From IMG/VR virus record IMGVR_UViG_3300020438_004094, positions 1 through 23,298 of that record: DNA of 23,298 bases; one strand, written 5' to 3'. The DNA is from a virus. Both the position numbers and the translations under genes were made by a program. Positions within the stretch are counted from its first letter, which is position 1. The number at the start of each line of letters is the position of its first letter. The notes under the pieces were generated by a model that saw only the letters and a list, made by a program, of their open reading frames with translations, did not search any database and was not told the DNA's origin. This document shows positions 22,460 through 23,298 of the stretch, piece by piece.

Positions 22460-22615
22460 ATGACTAATCCTAATCAACTGTATGAAGACATGCAGAAACT
22501 GGATGATATGTACGAAGAACTTCTATGGCATCCAGATGATGAACTACAGTTTACTCACGACGGTGAAAAAATTATTATAACCAATAAGACTGTAGAAAAT
22601 AGAAAAAAAAGATAG
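22460..22615 (+). CDS. Small acidic protein, 51 aa
   Basis: MTNPNQLYEDMQKLDDMYEE and then LLWHPDDELQFTHDGEKIII form a helical, acidic N-terminal part and a short beta-like end with a basic tail (ENRKKR). It resembles a small conserved cyanophage protein without known function. It lies 22 bases after petF; a small hairpin (22436-22451) spans the petF stop. Probably co-transcribed with petF. Confidence 0.6.
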   Translation: MTNPNQLYEDMQKLDDMYEELLWHPDDELQFTHDGEKIIITNKTVENRKKR

Positions 22616-22631
22616 TGATGATTTCATCACA

Positions 22632-22639
22632 TATAAATA
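22632..22639 (+). promoter_or_regulatory. T4-type late promoter (TATAAATA)
   Basis: An exact TATAAATA, the T4 late-promoter consensus, lies in the 74-base spacer before the gene at 22690. It stands one base before a sigma70-type -35 box, giving a possible early/late tandem promoter leading toward the gene at 22690 and psbA. Confidence 0.55.
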
Positions 22640-22640
22640 A

Positions 22641-22668
22641 TTGACTTTTCAACTCTACTCTATATAAT
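22641..22668 (+). promoter_or_regulatory. Sigma70-type promoter embedded in a terminator hairpin
   Basis: TTGACT (22641-22646) and TATAAT (22663-22668) have a 16-base spacer. The -10 box forms most of the loop of the hairpin at 22651-22678, so promoter and terminator share DNA. Confidence 0.55.
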
Positions 22669-22684
22669 GAGTAGAGTTTTTTTT
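22651..22684 (+). terminator. Intrinsic terminator downstream of petF
   Basis: AACTCTACTC (22651-22660) and GAGTAGAGTT (22669-22678) form a perfect 10-bp stem with an 8-base loop, followed by T residues through 22684. It would end transcripts from petF and the 51-aa gene. Transcription starting from the -10 box in its loop would escape it, because only the second arm is transcribed. Confidence 0.8.
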
Positions 22685-22689
22685 ATTAT

Positions 22690-22851
22690 ATGCCGAAAAA
22701 TCAATTGGATAAAGATGAATTGATATGTCACGTTCTCAAACTCAAATCTGAAATTGATGGAGAACCAAAGACTGTTTGGCAGGGAGAAAAAGATTTGGCT
22801 CACAAGTATCTAAATCGAGTCTTAAATCAGATTCAACAATATAGGTATTGA
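22690..22851 (+). CDS. Small conserved-type cyanophage protein, 53 aa
   Basis: MPKNQLDKDELICHVLKLKS and then EIDGEPKTVWQGEKDLAHKY are charged and helical, ending RVLNQIQQYRY. I recognise the pattern as a small hypothetical protein that often occurs near psbA or structural genes in T4-like cyanophages; its function is unknown. Preceded by the late/early promoter and terminator composite and followed 3 bases later by the psbA promoter. Confidence 0.68.
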   Translation: MPKNQLDKDELICHVLKLKSEIDGEPKTVWQGEKDLAHKYLNRVLNQIQQYRY

Positions 22852-22854
22852 TGC

Positions 22855-22883
22855 TTGACAGGTTGGGGAAACCGTAGTATACT
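22855..22883 (+). promoter_or_regulatory. Sigma70-type promoter for psbA
   Basis: TTGACA (22855-22860) and TATACT (22878-22883) are 17 bases apart. An overlapping ACTAAATA (22881-22888) is a 6 of 8 match to the late consensus and might allow later transcription too. The psbA start codon is 171 bases beyond the -10 box. Confidence 0.8.
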
Positions 22884-23053
22884 AAATAAATCAGTAAGTT
22901 AAGGATCCAACACAATTCTTAACTCTTCTTTACACGCCTCACCAAGACTAAACAGCGTGTCTAAACAACAGTCTTTAATACCTGCCTCTGAGGGTGAGAC
23001 AGGAATATTTTACTTAGTGTTCCCCGCACTTATATCTAACCCTTTTCAAAACA
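22884..23053 (+). promoter_or_regulatory. Long structured psbA leader
   Basis: The ~165-base untranslated leader contains several complementary segments. AGTTAAG/CTTAACT is at 22897-22903/22918-22924. ACACGC/GCGTGT is at 22932-22937/22955-22960. AAGACT/AGTCTT is at 22944-22949/22970-22975. An imperfect CCTGcCTC/GAGaCAGG stem is at 22981-22988/22996-23003. The second and third pairings interlock, so they can form an H-type pseudoknot or two alternative states. No ORF of note and no T run are seen. A role in psbA mRNA stability or translation is inferred. Confidence 0.5.
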
Positions 23054-23298
23054 ATGGCTAACGCTACATTACAACAACAACAAACCTCTTCGTGGGAATC
23101 ATTCTGCGAGTGGGTAACTTCTACCAATAACCGCCTCTATGTCGGTTGGTTCGGCGTACTGATGATTCCAACTCTGTTGGCAGCAACTATCTGCTTCATC
23201 GTCGCCTTCGTCGCTGCTCCCCCTGTGGACATCGACGGCATCCGTGAACCCGTCGCTGGTTCACTCATGTATGGTAACAACATCATCTCTGGTGCAGT
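23054..23298 (+). CDS. psbA: Photosystem II D1 protein (3' partial)
   Basis: The first 81 residues of D1 (full length about 360) are present before the window ends: [20 protein letters not shown], then [20 protein letters not shown], the first membrane helix, and [21 protein letters not shown]1 is the rapidly damaged core subunit of photosystem II. Cyanophages express their own copy to sustain photosynthesis during infection. The Trp-Glu-Ser-Phe start and [13 protein letters not shown] segment match cyanobacterial D1 closely. Codons are richer in C and G than in surrounding phage genes, in keeping with host origin and high expression. Own promoter and a long structured leader precede it. Confidence 0.98.
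   Translation, partial: MANATLQQQQTSSWESFCEWVTSTNNRLYVGWFGVLMIPTLLAATICFIVAFVAAPPVDIDGIREPVAGSLMYGNNIISGA

Noticed and set aside
1-23298. tRNA genes, CRISPR arrays, insertion sequences or integrase
   Set aside because: No cloverleaf-like segment, no regularly spaced direct repeats with unique spacers, and no transposase or integrase motifs were seen; the 12-bp repeats at 2919-3014 are coding.

Overview
The window reads as part of the genome of a marine T4-like cyanophage (cyanomyovirus) infecting Synechococcus or Prochlorococcus. The evidence is the mix of repetitive fibre-like virion genes, many very short overlapping genes, and host-derived photosynthesis genes: two high-light-inducible proteins, a plant-type [2Fe-2S] ferredoxin, and the 5' end of psbA at the right edge. 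DNA is AT-rich except in psbA, whose codon use is visibly more GC-rich. Recognisable sigma70-type promoters with 16-17 bp spacers precede several genes. NATAAATA motifs resembling T4-type late promoters precede the fibre genes.

Layout. (1) 1-5216: three consecutive fibre-like virion proteins built from recurring ERLRI-type repeats; the first two end in C1q-like domains. (2) 5332-6643: six tiny overlapping genes, mostly one-helix membrane or unknown proteins, plus a 156-residue NAD-binding domain of the 6-phosphogluconate dehydrogenase type that lacks its C-terminal half. (3) 6644-8216: a hairpin-rich spacer, a strong promoter, a conserved small phage protein, an FkbM-type methyltransferase, an unknown gene, a probable frameshifted gene and an intrinsic terminator. 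(4) 8217-21282: a 13-kb glycan cassette of 17 genes. (5) 21301-23298: photosynthesis and small-gene region (hli, small membrane genes, second hli, petF, two small conserved genes, psbA).

The glycan cassette is the striking part. It has a stand-alone cupin mannose-6-phosphate isomerase, GDP-mannose 4,6-dehydratase and GDP-L-fucose synthase, which make GDP-L-fucose if the host supplies phosphomannomutase and GDP-mannose pyrophosphorylase. Next come a KdsD-like arabinose-5-phosphate isomerase without CBS domains, a nucleotidyltransferase-kinase fusion and a HAD phosphatase; these look like a second activated-sugar route. Finally there are four fucosyltransferase-type enzymes (GT10, two GT11, one GT23/NodZ-like), GT2, GT25, GT7-like and other transferases, and a FkbM methyltransferase. 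Nearly all genes overlap by a few bases on the + strand. One glycosyltransferase-like gene is on the - strand and may have its own late promoter.

Inference: the phage makes its own fucose-type donor and decorates either the host surface (LPS/O-antigen) or its own virion proteins, possibly the neighbouring fibres. The sequence alone cannot decide which. LPS-type gene clusters are known in some cyanophages, so the general idea is not new. The concentration of fucosyltransferases and the extra isomerase/kinase/nucleotidyltransferase/phosphatase set are the parts worth following up.
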